A DNA stretch of 64,000 nucleotides. Source: Notamacropus eugenii (Eukaryota; Chordata; Mammalia; Diprotodontia; Macropodidae). The stretch is from the NCBI RefSeq assembly GCF_028372415.1, contig NC_092875.1, positions 439,959,377-440,023,376 of the forward strand. The letters run 5' to 3'. This document shows, one piece after another, positions 12,270 to 21,715 of this stretch (within the stretch, counting starts at the first letter, position 1; each line of letters starts with the position of its first letter). Made by a program: the position numbers and the translations under genes. The notes under the pieces are model-generated. The model did no database searches and had not been told where the DNA came from. It was given only the letters and a program-made list of their open reading frames with translations.

Positions 12270-12480
12270 TGATCCCTGTTTTTTGTTGACCTTTCATCAT
12301 CTGCCTAGTCAAATATGGTATCAAGGTTATCATCACGTATGCTTCTGACTTTGACTTTCAGCTACAACAAATTCACAGCTTGAACTGGTTGATGAAGTCC
12401 TTAATTAAATCTTTCGTTGTGCCTTTTTTTAACGGAGAAAAATAATGTGATTTTGGATCACATTGAAAGGTATAGCATAA
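12270..12480. other. unique block, conserved-element-like
   Basis: Non-repetitive, with several homeodomain-like and composite motifs (CTTAATTAAATC, ATCAAGGTTATCATCACG). No coding signal. It is listed only as a possible regulatory element: conservation cannot be judged from one sequence. Confidence 0.25.
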
Positions 12481-12698
12481 AGTATTAGATAAGATCGCTG
12501 CTTTCCGTCATGGTCAGAAACCAACTGGAATACTCTGCTTAGCTACAGGCACCATACACTAGGAAGAACAAGCTGGGATAGTGAGGGAATTAGAGATCGT
12601 GCCATTCAATGAGTTTGAAGGAACCGAGGATATTTAGAAGAGGCATCCGCTTGAGTTGGAGGGAGAGCACAAAAGAGCTGTCTTCTAGTATTTAGCTT

Positions 12699-13454
12699 TC
12701 ATGTGAAGGAAAGGTTAGATTTTGTTCTACTTGGCCCCAGAAGGCTCAAATAAGAGCAAAGGTGGAATTGGAAAAGAGACAGGTTTATGTTTAACTCAAG
12801 AAAAACTTTCCTATGGATTATAGCTATATGAAAGTAGAATGGGGGGGCGGAGCCAAGATGGCAGAGTAGAAAGATGCACATACACATAGCTCCGAACCCA
12901 CAACCCATAGAACAACTACAAAGAAGTAACTCACGGCGAATTCTGCACCCAGAGGCCACAGAACATTGGAGCGAGGGAGATTTCTGTTCCAGAGACACCT
13001 GCAAACCTCTCACAAAAGGTTCTTCGTGCTGCGGACTGGGCACTGGGACTGGAAGCAGAGTACAGCCCTGCCGCGGCCACGGCAACAAAAGGAAAAGATC
13101 CGAGCGGGCTTCAGGGATGGGATCTCCAGCGGCCTCACAAGTCCCTCCACCCACAGGTGACGGGGGTTGGTGAGAGAGTCTCTTTGGCGGGTCGAAGGGG
13201 GAGTAGAGACCCCCATGGCTCAGGCCCCTTCGGGAGACAGAAGCTGAGGGGCGGTGGCAGACCAGGGCTCCCCAAGCAGGCAGGAGTCTGGATCCATTGT
13301 TGAAGGTCTGTGCATAAACTCCCTGAGGGAACTGAGCCTGAGAGGTGGCCCTGCCCCAACCTGACCACCTGAACTTAATTGTCACACTGAATAGCAGCCC
13401 TGCCCCCACCAAAAGCACTAAGGCTGGAAGCAGCATTTGAATCTCAGACCCCAA
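12699..13454 (-). other. antisense ORF across HAL1 copy 1 5'UTR
   Basis: A 251-codon frame begins with MGSEIQMLLPA inside the 5'UTR and runs antisense through the element start into flanking DNA, adding about 47 flanking codons. HAL1 copy 2 has a corresponding 198-codon antisense frame starting with the same 11 residues. The two share long runs toward the end such as SPVGGGTC and GCRIRRELLLCSCSMGCGFG. Between about residues 25 and 90 they differ in frame because of compensating indels. It may be a GC-content artefact or an analogue of the antisense ORF0 of primate L1s. No promoter or ribosome evidence is available. Confidence 0.3.
12853..12862 (+). promoter_or_regulatory. putative YY1 site at L1-type 5' end
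   Basis: CCAAGATGGC sits about 10 bases inside the element, in the context GGGGCGGAGCCAAGATGGCA. The same arrangement at the start of human L1 binds YY1 and positions transcription initiation. The match is seen directly; activity here is inferred. HAL1 copy 3 has a mutated version (CCAAGGTGAC at about 54791), and copy 2 lacks it because of 5' truncation. Confidence 0.6.
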
Positions 13455-13528
13455 ATGCTGGCTGGGAGGACCAGGGGGCGAGGTGGGTGTGAGGAGAATA
13501 TTCAGAGGTCAAGTCACTGGCTGGGAAA

Positions 13529-14615
13529 ATGCCCAGAAAAGGGAAAAGAAATAACACTATAGAAGGTTACTTTCTTGGTGAACAGGCATTTCCTCCCTTC
13601 CTTTCTGATGAGGAAGAGCAATGCTTACCATCAGGCAAAGACACAGAAATCAAGGCTTCTGTGTCCCAGCCCACCCAATGGGCTCAGACCATGGAAGAGC
13701 TCAAAAAGAATTTTGAAAATCAAGTTAAAGAGGTGGAAGAAAAGCTGGGAAGAGAAATGAGAGACATGAAGTCAAAGCATGAACAGCAAATCAGCTCCCT
13801 GCTAAAGGAGACCCAAAAAAATGCTGAAGAAAATAACACCTTGAAAATTAGCCTAACTCAATTGGCAAAAGAGGTTCAAAAAGCCAATGAGGAGAAGAAT
13901 GCTTTCAAAAGCAGAATTAGCCAAATGGAAAAGGAGATTCAAAAGCTTACTGAAGAAAATAGTTCTTTCAAAATTAGAATGGCACAGATGGAGGCTAAGG
14001 ACTTTATGAGAAACCAAGAAATCACAGAACAAAGCCAGAAGAATGGAAAAATGGAAGATAATGTGAAATATCTCATTGGAAAAACAACTGAGCTGGAAAA
14101 TAGATCCAGGAGAGACAATTTAAAAATTATGGGACTCCCTGAAAGCCATGATCAAAAGAAGAGCCTAGACATCATCTTTCATAAAATTATCAAGGAAAAC
14201 TGCCCTGAGATTCTAGAACCAGAGGGCAAAATAAATATTCAAGGAATCCACAGAACACCGCATGAAAGAGATCCAAAAAGAGAAACTCCTAGGAACATTG
14301 TGGCCAAATTCCAGAGTTCCCAGGTCAAGGAGAAAATATCGCAAGCAGCTAGAAAGAAACAATTCAAGTATTGTGGAAATACAATCAGGATAACACAAGA
14401 TCTAGCTCCCTCTACATTAAGGGATCGAAGGGAATGGAATAGGATATTCCAGAAGTCAAAGAACTAGGACTAAAACCAAGAATCACCTACTCAGCAAACT
14501 GAGTATAATACTTCAGAGGAAAAATTGGTCTTTCAATGAAATAGAGGATTTTCAAGCATTTTTGATGAAAAGACCAGAGCTGAAAAGAAAATTTGACTTC
14601 CAAACACAAGAATGA
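13529..14615 (+). pseudogene. HAL1 copy 1 ORF1 (L1 ORF1p type), frameshifted
   Basis: Encodes an L1 ORF1p-type RNA-binding, nucleic-acid-chaperone protein. The open part is 312 codons (13529-14467), starting at MPRKGKR. It has an N-terminal basic region, then a Lys/Glu-rich coiled coil at roughly residues 50-155. An RRM-like domain follows, with the hallmark ENRSRRDNLKIMGLPES near residue 190. The C-terminal domain begins with RTPHERDPKRETPRNIVAKF. Compared with copy 2 it lacks one base near 14461 and another near 14498. The frame therefore ends after KSKN, and the last 50 or so residues, including the TYPAKLSIIL block, are lost. In the shared part I counted about 15 residue differences from copy 2. 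The missing C-terminal end should impair RNA binding. Confidence 0.88.
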
Positions 14616-15301
14616 AGAGAAGCATGAAAAGGTGAACAGCAAGGAGAAGTCATAAGGGACTTACTAAAGTTGAACTGTTTACATTCCTACATGGAAAGAC
14701 AATATTTGTAACTCTTGAAACATTTCAGTATCTGGGTACTGGGTGGGATTACACACACACACATGCACACACGCACACACACATAGAGACATAGTGCACA
14801 GAGTGAATTGAAGAGGATGGGATCATATCTTAAAAAAAAATGAAATCAAGCAGTGAGAGAGAAAGATATTGGGAGGAGAAAGGGAGAAATTGAATGGGGC
14901 AAATTATCTCTCATAAAAGAGGCAATCAAAAGACTCATTAGTGGAGGGATAAAGAGGGGAGGTGAGAGAAAAACATGAAGTCTACTCTCATCACATTCCA
15001 CTAAAGGAAAGAATAAAATGCACACTCATTTTGGTATGAAAACCTATCTTACAATACAGGAAAGTGGGGGATAAAGGGATAAGCAGGGTGGGGGGGGGAT
15101 GATAGAAGGGAGGGCATGGGGAGGAGAGTGCAATTTGAGGTCGACACTCATGGGGAGGGATAGGATCAAAAGAGAATAGAAGTAATGGGGGACAGGATAG
15201 GATGGAGGGAAATATAGTTAGTCCTATATAACACAACTATTATGGAAGTCATTTGCAAAACTATACAGATTTGGCCTATATTGAATTGCTTGCCTTCCAA
15301 A

Positions 15302-15323
15302 GGGAAGGGGTGGAGAGGGAGGG
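15302..15323 (+). other. G-quadruplex-capable tract in HAL1 3'UTR
   Basis: Four G-runs of three or more separated by short loops (GGG-2-GGGG-6-GGG-1-GGG). The same tract is kept in copy 2 at 54378-54399. L1 3'UTRs commonly hold a G-rich polypurine tract, so this is likely an inherited L1 feature. Confidence 0.6.
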
Positions 15324-15689
15324 AGGTAAAGAAGTTGGAACTCAAAGTGTTAGGATCAACTGTCGAGTAATGTTCTTGCCACTAGGAAATAAGAAATACA
15401 GGTAAAGGGGTATAGAAAGCTATTTGGCCCTACAGGACAAAAGAGAAGACAGAGACAAGGGCAGAGAGGGATGATAGAAGAGAGAGCAGATTGGTCATAG
15501 GGGCAATTAGAATGCTTGGTGTTTGGGGGGGGGAGGGGATAAAAGGGGAGAAAATTTGTAACCCAAAATTTTGTGAAAATGAATGTTAAAAGTTAAATTA
15601 AAAAAAAAAAGTAGAATGAACTGCCTTCATGGGATGGTGGGTTCTTCCTAACTGGTTTTTCAGGCAAAGGTTGGATGACCCCTTTTTGA

Positions 15690-15860
15690 GGATATTATCT
15701 TATTTGATCCACACAACAGTCTTGTGAGGTAGGAGCTGCTATTATCCACATTTTATGCTCAAGAAAACTGAGGCAGACAAAGGTTAAGTAACTTTGTGCA
15801 GGACCACACAGGTAGTGAGTGTCTGAGGTCATATTTGAATTCAGGTCTTCTTAATTTGAG
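15690..15860 (-). mobile_element. MIR, antisense
   Basis: TTATTTGATCCACACAACAGTCTTGTGAGGTAGG, ATCCACATTTTATGCTCAAG, AGGTTAAGTAACTTTGTGCAGG, then TTGAATTCAGGTCTTC. It shares unusual features with the MIR at 17120-17335, notably GCAGGACCACACAGGTAGTG versus GCAGAACCACACATGTAGTG. Confidence 0.85.
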
Positions 15861-15875
15861 TACAAGTAAGACTGG

Positions 15876-16172
15876 GGCAGTTAGGTGGTGCACCAATGCA
15901 GGAGTCAGGAGGACCTGAGTTCAAATCTCACCTCAGACACTTGACACTCACTAGCTGTGTGACCTTGGGCAAGTCACTTAACCCCAATTGCCTCATCCTG
16001 AGTCATCTCCAGTCATCCTGATGAATATCTGGTACCTGGATTCAGACAGATCTGGAGGAGAAGTGAGGCTGGTGACCTGCACAGCCCTCGCTCACTCAAA
16101 ACAAAGTCAAGCGCAAGTCATGCCATTATTTCTCTGATGGCGTGGTCTTCTTCGACAATGAAGGATGAACAC
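15876..16172 (+). mobile_element. CORE-SINE with RTE-type tail (WSINE1-like), full length
   Basis: It has a tRNA-like head (GGCAGTTAGGTGGTGCACC) and B box (GAGTTCAAATCTC). The CORE reads CTAGCTGTGTGACCTTGGGCAAGTCACTTAACCCC. The tail ends TTCTTCGACAATGAAGGATGAAC. A perfect 14-bp direct repeat ACAAGTAAGACTGG flanks it at 15862-15875 and 16173-16186. RTE-type LINE machinery is the expected mobiliser. The family name is from memory and provisional. Confidence 0.88.
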
Positions 16173-16194
16173 ACAAGTAAGACTGGATATCATT

Positions 16195-16330
16195 TTGATA
16201 CCCTTCCAATTTTAAGAAAATCCATGTTTGAATTCTCTCTCTATTATTTTGTTCACTTAACACCTTTATCTTCAAAATGAGACCATTTTACTAGATGACT
16301 TCTAAATCCTATGATTCAATGATCTCATGC
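16195..16330 (+). mobile_element. MIR fragment, sense
   Basis: TTCACTTAACACCTTTATCTTCAAAATGAGACCATTTTACTAGATGACTTCTAAATCCTATGATT fits the 3' half of a marsupial MIR. Confidence 0.65.
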
Positions 16331-16689
16331 TTTTAAGTAGAAAAACAGTGTTTAATATGGTGTCAAATAAATTGTAATTGTCAAATAGGTCACTCACTAT
16401 CCCAGATTTGAGAGTGATTTCAATCATGTAACTCTTGATGATGAAACTTCTATTATTGTGAATCACAAGTTGATTACATAAAACAGTGAGAGGTTGAATG
16501 GGACTACCAGCTACTCTGTGTCCAGGATGGGACTTAACTCAGGTCTTCCTGATTTTGAAGGGAGCTTCCCATCACCTTTCATTCATCTCTATTTGTATTA
16601 TGTACCTCAAACAAAACTTTCCTTCCTACCTTGAGTGGTAGTAACTTCTACATACACACACACTTGGACTATACATTGGATAGAGAACC

Positions 16690-16880
16690 ATCAACAAGTT
16701 GAAGGCACTAGAATTGACAGATTAGGAAAAACTACCTGTATAAGATTTGATTTCAGCTAAGATTTGAGGAAAACCAAAAGATAAAAAGAGAAGGGAAAAT
16801 ATTCCAAGCTTAGGAAACAACCAGTATAAAAGTTTTGAGTTGGGAGATGAGTGTTTTATTGCAGGAACATTGAGGAAGCC
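16690..16880 (-). mobile_element. L2, antisense
   Basis: CAAGTTGAAGGCACTAGAATTGAC, GATTTCAGCTAAGATTTGAGG, and AAATATTCCAAGCTTAGG follow the antisense order of the L2 C-terminal/3' region. Confidence 0.65.
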
Positions 16881-16884
16881 AATA

Positions 16885-17040
16885 TCAGGAAGATATAGAT
16901 TAAAATCCTCTCTCAGATGTGAAAAGACCATGGGTAAGTCATTTAACCTCTCAGAACCTCAATTTCTTCTCTGTAGATGGATGAAAATACAACTTGTACT
17001 ACCTATCCTACAGTCTTGCAAGGATAGCCCTGGACAAATA
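16885..17040 (+). mobile_element. MIR, sense
   Basis: CATGGGTAAGTCATTTAACCTCTCAGAACCTCAATTTCTTCTCTGTAGATGG is a clear CORE plus downstream block. Confidence 0.75.
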
Positions 17041-17099
17041 TTAAGAAACTAGATGTTAGGGAAGTATTATTTCTAAATTGGTCAAAGAAAGGAAAAGGA

Positions 17100-17335
17100 A
17101 CAAGTATTTATATGGTGCTTATTATGCTTTTTACAAATAATATCTTATTTGATCCTCACAATAGTCCTATGAGGTAGGTGCTGCTATTATCCATATATTA
17201 CAGTCAAGGAAATTGAGGCAGGGGTTAAGTAACTTTATGCAGAACCACACATGTAGTGAGTGTCTGAGGTCATATATGAATTTAGGTCTTCTTGATTCTA
17301 GGCCCTGAATAGTTCCACCTACCTGTCTTTAAGAC
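17100..17335 (-). mobile_element. MIR, antisense
   Basis: TTATTTGATCCTCACAATAGTCCTATGAGGTAGGTGCTGCTATTATCC, GAGGCAGGGGTTAAGTAACTTTATGCAG, then GAATTTAGGTCTTCTTGATTC. Confidence 0.85.
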
Positions 17336-17339
17336 TGGA

Positions 17340-18090
17340 AAAGTTGTTTAGGGACAAGAATCCTGATAGTCTATTTCAGTTAGCCATGTCACTCATAAAC
17401 AAGCATATTCAGGAAAATGAATTTGTCCACATTTAATTATAAAAAGCTGGAACAGCAATGGGGCAGACTCTGAATCCTATACTTCATCTAGCAGCATGAA
17501 TTGGAAATGATATTCCCTCCCAGTGCTACATGAAATCCTCAACTTGGTTAAAAAAAGAGTTTGAAACCAATTAGGAATTCTTGAAGAAGATGGAAACACT
17601 AATTCTCTCGGGGGCTAAAACCAGGTCACTTGAATGGACTCTCCATATTCCATAAATGATATAATTTTTATCTATTAAAGAAGACCAGGCATTGGATGGC
17701 TGAGCAGATTTGAGTTACAAAGACTTTCATCCCAAGGTCGTTGGTCTCAAGTCAGCCCTCTTTGGGGAAAGGTCTATAAGTCCTGTACTCCTTGTGAGCC
17801 AAAATTTCTTTTCATTAATTAGCCCACTAGATGAATCTGAAGGACCACAAAAATGTATCACAAGAGTTATTTAATTAACACAAAATAAATGCAAATTGTC
17901 CTTACTTATGTATGTAATGCTCGACACTTCAAGTAGAAGGCCAGCAGTTTTAGTGGGGGAAAAAATCTAAAAGCTTTGCTTGAAATGGAAAATTAGTGTT
18001 TTATTTATGCTCTGTTCAACAAGGAACCTGGACATATGCCTGCTTTCCATAAAGTTTAATGGGCATTGGATGAAAGATGAAGGTGAAAAT
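17340..18090. other. unique sequence, nothing recognised
   Basis: No repeat family or exon identified. Confidence 0.4.
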
Positions 18091-18094
18091 CAAG

Positions 18095-18290
18095 CCAGCT
18101 GGGAGCGCCAGCAGTCAAGATTGGGAATCAGGAGACCTGGGTTCTCCTCCCAGCTGTGTCATTAACTAGCTAGGTAACCTTGAGAAAGTCACTTAAACTG
18201 TCTTTGTGCCTTGCTTTCTTCATCTGTCAAATGAAGGGATTCGAGTAATATGTCTCTAATGGGATATTCAGATCTAGAATTTTTTTTTAT
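18095..18290 (+). mobile_element. MIR, sense
   Basis: AATCAGGAGACCTGGGTTCTCCTCCCAGCTGTGTCATTAACTAGCTAGGTAACCTTGAG then TTGCTTTCTTCATCTGTCAAATGAAGGGATT: a well-preserved MIR. Confidence 0.88.
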
Positions 18291-18394
18291 GCTATGAATT
18301 AACATCAGGGAATCTTCAAAAGGGAAAAAAAAATATTACAGACTAAACTGTGGAAAGTCAACCATTAAAAATCCCATCTAATCCAACCCAATCC

Positions 18395-18660
18395 AACAGC
18401 TTTCATTCCAACAAGATTTATTAATTTCCTATTGAGTCCAATGCACCATAGTTGGTGCTGGGAACACAAACACACAAAAAAACCTCTTACTTTTAATAAG
18501 CTTAAATTCCATTAGAGGCAAAGGTACTTCAACAAATACACAAATAAGTAGATCCAAAGTAAATTTGAGGAGAGAAGGGTTTGTTACAATCAAGAGGGGG
18601 GAGGGGAAATCTAGAAGCTTTTACAGAAGAGATGGTACTTCAGTTGAGTCTTCAAAGAAG
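18395..18660 (-). mobile_element. L2 3' region, antisense
   Basis: CCAACAAGATTTATTAATTTCC, TTGGTGCTGGGAACACAAAC, then GATGGTACTTCAGTTGAGTCTTCAAAG. Confidence 0.7.
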
Positions 18661-18667
18661 AAATGAA

Positions 18668-18830
18668 GATCATAGAATTATACATTCAGACCTGGAAGGA
18701 ACGTTAGAGGCCTTCTAATCTACCACCTCATTTTAAAGATGAGGAAACTAGAATCCAAGAAGTTATGATTTGCCCAAGGTCACATAGCCAGTGAGTCACA
18801 GAGGTGGGATCTGAACCTGGGACAAGAAAT
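18668..18830 (-). mobile_element. MIR, antisense
   Basis: CCTCATTTTAAAGATGAGGAAACTAGAA, GATTTGCCCAAGGTCACATAGCCAGTGAG, then GGTGGGATCTGAACCTGGG. Confidence 0.85.
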
Positions 18831-18923
18831 AACTCGTGTGAATGTAACATTCAGGGAACAGCTTGAGTTTGGTTGGAACAGAGAATGAGCAAAGGAAAAA
18901 AATGTCAAGTAAGTCTTGAAAGG

Positions 18924-19175
18924 AGCAGCTCAGGTGTCACAGTGGGTAGAGCATCAAGCCTAGAGGTGGGAAGACTCATCTTCCAGAGTTCAAATCTGGC
19001 CTCAGACTCTTACTAGCTGTGTGTCACTGGGCAAGTCACTTAAACCTGTTTGCCTCAGTTTCCTCATCTGGAAAATGAGCTAGAAAAGGAAACCAAACTG
19101 GTATCCTTGACAAGTAAACCCCAAATGGGGTCGAGAAGAGTTGAATGCAACTGAAAAAGGACTCAACTCAACAAA
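18924..19175 (+). mobile_element. CORE-SINE with BovB/RTE-like tail (MAR1-like)
   Basis: tRNA-like head AGCAGCTCAGGTGTCACAGTGGG, B box AGTTCAAATCTGG, CORE CTAGCTGTGTGTCACTGGGCAAGTCACTT, then a tail with CCCCAAATGGGGTCGAGAAGAG and TGAATGCAACTGAAAAAGG. That tail resembles BovB-type RTE 3' ends. The flanks GTCTTGAAAGG (18913-18923) and GTGTTCAAAGG (19176-19186) form an imperfect 11-bp TSD. The duplicated locus near 24677 reads GTCTTGAAAAGTAGGCTG without the SINE, which gives an empty site. Confidence 0.85.
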
Positions 19176-19186
19176 GTGTTCAAAGG

Positions 19187-19250
19187 TAGGTTAGGAATAG
19201 ATGGTGGAAAGCTTTAAATATCAGTCTTGGGAGTTTGTATTTAAAAGTTA
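19187..19250 (-). mobile_element. L2 fragment resuming after SINE, antisense
   Basis: TAGGTTAGGAATAGATGGTGGAAAGCTTTAAATATCAGTC continues the antisense L2 interrupted by the SINE; its left part lies at about 18835-18923. Confidence 0.6.
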
Positions 19251-19684
19251 ATTCACAAGAAAATCAGCAAAGGTATCCTCTCAAAGATAAGAAAAGGTGG
19301 AAGAAGTATGTGTATGCACAGCATCTGTTCATACACATTGTACTACATCACTGTTTTATGGCTTCTGTTACTTATTCTTTATTTCAGGTAAGTGTTTGGT
19401 TTGTCTTCCCAGTTTCAAGGTGGAAACTAACAAAGCTTCATCTGTGAACTGACAGTTCTGAAGCTATCAATACAGTATGTAGAAGGTAAAATTCCAAGAT
19501 ATTTTGCAATTGTTGGCAATCACCAATTTGTGTGATTCAGAATTGTACTCATGTTCTAAGGGTCCACCTATGTGCGAAGAAAGGAGAGGATGCAACCCAG
19601 GGACTCTATTCCTCAGAGATAAAAGGTGAGTTTCTAACATAACATGTATGTAGTTGATGATACCATAGACTTCTTTGGGAACAC

Positions 19685-19885
19685 AGGATCCCAAATTTAG
19701 AGCTAAAGGAAACCAGGGAGGGCCTCTAGTTCGCTTATTTTACAAATTAAGAAGCTGAAGGCTGGAGAGATCTACTGGTCTGGCCAAGACTACATAATGA
19801 GTAAGGAGCAAGAAGTAGAGTTTTATCCTATGCCTTTTGAATGCAAATCCTGTATTCTCTCCATTACACCACTGGGTCAGCATTA
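19685..19885 (-). mobile_element. MIR, antisense
   Basis: AAATTTAGAGCTAAAGG, GCTTATTTTACAAATTAAGAAGCTGAAGG, then CTGTATTCTCTCCATTACACCACTGGG. Confidence 0.75.
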
Positions 19886-19889
19886 GGAA

Positions 19890-20700
19890 GAAAAACAGAT
19901 CAGTAATTTATGAAAGATGATGTCCAAAAACAATAAAGTTCATGACCATATATTCAAAACTGATCACCGACTACCATGGCCCTCACTGCCTGGAAGGTAA
20001 GGTAACTTAGTTTTCACTCTTCCCTTCTCCCCTCCAAGGTTCTCTAGTACTCTTAAAAGGGTTTTGTGGTATCTAGGCTCTCTGCAAATGGCTCAGGTCA
20101 ATACCGATAGTGGTCCTTTAAGTGTAGTGAGGTGGAGGTCCCTGGCACCTGAGTTCTATTTGGCCACTAACAGTTGTTTTGAGGTGCCAGTTGGAAGAGA
20201 TGGTTCAGGTACGAAAGAAGTTGCTTAGATGATTTTCTCTTAGCCATTCATTGTGAGCTTTATTACTTGAAGCACATGTAATTGAGATTGAGCAAGGAGC
20301 TAAACAAATGTCCTGACAGAGGAAAAAAACCCAGACTTACATATACAGAAAGCTATACAACCTGTAGGATGATGATGGAATTTTAGAGTTTCTAATGGGG
20401 GTTGGAGATTCAGGCATAGGATAAGTACAAAGAAGGTGAGGAAGTTGGTTGCTTGCAAGATAAGGAAAAATTGTCATGACACAGGATGAGGAAGATGAAT
20501 GACAAGATAGGGAACACAGGAGTAGGGGGACAAAAGCAGTGGGGTTTTTTGGTACAAGTTGTATGGTATTTCAAGATAAGGGGAAAAGGGTATTAAGATA
20601 TGCTCAGGTTACAGGGTGGGCTACAGAATGAGCCTCAAATCCTCCTCAGAGAGCCTGGGAAAGTAACCCTTAGTATTCCTTCTAACTCTTAGGACACCAT
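19890..20700. other. unique sequence, nothing recognised
   Basis: No supported repeat or exon. Confidence 0.4.
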
Positions 20701-20705
20701 TTGTA

Positions 20706-20985
20706 TCCACATCATTTAGATTAACATTTTATATAAATTTTTACTTTATCAAATTAAGCAACCATTTCTATAACATGCTTTAATAAAAGAGATGATTGCA
20801 CATGAAACAGAAAATCTACTATGCACAATTTGCTATCCCTTTCAAATATACAACAAAGTTATTAAATAAAATTCCTTTTTCTTCCCTCCCCCCAACGATG
20901 GCTACCATTGACAAAATAGGCATGTATACACACATATGTGTATATATATATATGCATGTATGTATATATGTGTATTGAGTGTGTG
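20706..20985 (-). mobile_element. L1 3' end, antisense
   Basis: Collinear with the antisense L1 start at 28110-28330: AACATGCTTTAATAAAAGAGATGATTGCACATGAAA and CAAATATACAACAAAGTTAT. Both continue into CCTCCCCCCAA.GATGGC and then a TA/TG microsatellite. Confidence 0.65.
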
Positions 20986-21059
20986 TAAAATTATTCTGTA
21001 CATTATAAAGGACTATTTACTTCACTAGATAAAATCATAAATATGTAAACATACTCCCT

Positions 21060-21680
21060 TTACAAGGTAGAAATTATACCCTTCCCCTCTTTTATCACTT
21101 CAGTCTCTGGGGAGGGAAGGGGAATAGGTTCATAACTTAGCTCATTTTCTACACAGCATATCATCCCAGTTTGAAGCCCAAAACCATGATTCCTAGACCC
21201 CCTGGCTTCCCTAGGGTTTCCCTGACAGATTGGTTGGCTGCACCATCCCTCCTTCAATCGTGGCTCCAAGGTCACCATGGCTTGAACTCCTGGATCCAGT
21301 TCAGTGGAGATCACTGAAAAGATCACCCAAAACAGAGAAGGGCAAATGACACTGAACAGAAACAAACACCCCCAGTCCCATTTTTCAGAGCTGGGGTAAA
21401 ACTGGGGTAAGCAACTATTATGGGAGAAATAGCTCCTTTCTAAGTTTATATGGAAGGTAATTGCTGAAAAAAATATATTTATGATGACACAAATAACAGA
21501 AATAAAGATCTCAGTTTTAGTATTCCATTCAAACATAGGTACAAACCTCAGAGAAACAGCCTGAATAACCATTAGGCATCTAATAAGGCTTTTTATAGGC
21601 AAAACATCAGCGTGACATACACATACATGCATACATGTGTGTGTATATATGTACATACACATATACACACATATATACAT
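21060..21680 (-). other. unidentified 206-codon open frame
   Basis: The frame is open on the minus strand. Its first 22 or so codons come from the flanking CA/TA microsatellite, so the true start, if any, lies further in. Two hydrophobic stretches are visible at about residues 57-75 and 102-122. The last third is Pro/Gly/Glu-rich and contains several cysteines. I do not recognise the family. It could be a fragment of an unfamiliar repeat or endogenous element, or chance. Confidence 0.25.
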
Positions 21681-21715
21681 ATTCCTACATGTATGTGCAT
21701 ATATGTATTTTACAT
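21615..21715. repeat. mixed CA/TA/TG microsatellite
   Basis: Interspersed ACATAC, ATATAT and TGTGTG units with internal palindromic character. Confidence 0.85.

Larger units (their letters stand above)
12842..15607 (+). mobile_element. HAL1 (half-LINE-1) copy 1, near full length
   Basis: A 2.77-kb element in four parts: a GC-rich 5'UTR of about 690 bases, an L1-type ORF1, about 1 kb of 3'UTR, and an A-rich tail ending at about 15610. The direct repeat AAAGTAGAATG lies at 12831-12841 and again at 15608-15618. This is an exact 11-bp TSD, as made by L1-type target-primed reverse transcription. ORF2 is absent: only about 1 kb separates the end of ORF1 from the poly-A, where an L1 would carry nearly 4 kb of endonuclease/reverse transcriptase. 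The 3'UTR has a (CA)n patch at about 14750, a G-rich polypurine tract, and an end reading AAAATTTGTAACCCAAAATTTTGTG, similar to marsupial L1 3' ends. The HAL1 name rests on this ORF1-only structure, known in placental and marsupial genomes. Confidence 0.88.
18660..19520. repeat. local duplication, copy A
   Basis: Collinear with 24410-25000: MIR, then L2-derived sequence, then a shared non-L2 block. Shared landmarks are GTAAGTCTTGAAA, GGTGGAA(A/G)GCTTT, TCCTCTCAAAGATAAGAAAA (19275-19296 and 24760-24785) and GAACTGACA...TCTGAAG. Copy A carries a SINE insertion that copy B lacks. Confidence 0.6.

Noticed and set aside
12874..13173. Sense open frame inside the HAL1 5'UTR as a gene
   Set aside because: GC-rich 5'UTR sequence; the frame is not kept at its full length in copy 2 and precedes the real ORF1 start.
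13529..14467. ORF1 as a host coiled-coil gene
   Set aside because: It lies inside a TSD-flanked retrotransposon and carries diagnostic L1 ORF1p blocks.
14991..15236. Pro-rich antisense frame in the HAL1 3'UTR
   Set aside because: It is the complement of the G-rich polypurine 3'UTR and has no counterpart of similar length in copy 2.
15876..16172. tRNA gene from the A/B-box-like head
   Set aside because: The head has no cloverleaf end and is joined to a CORE region and RTE tail with a TSD, so it is a SINE.
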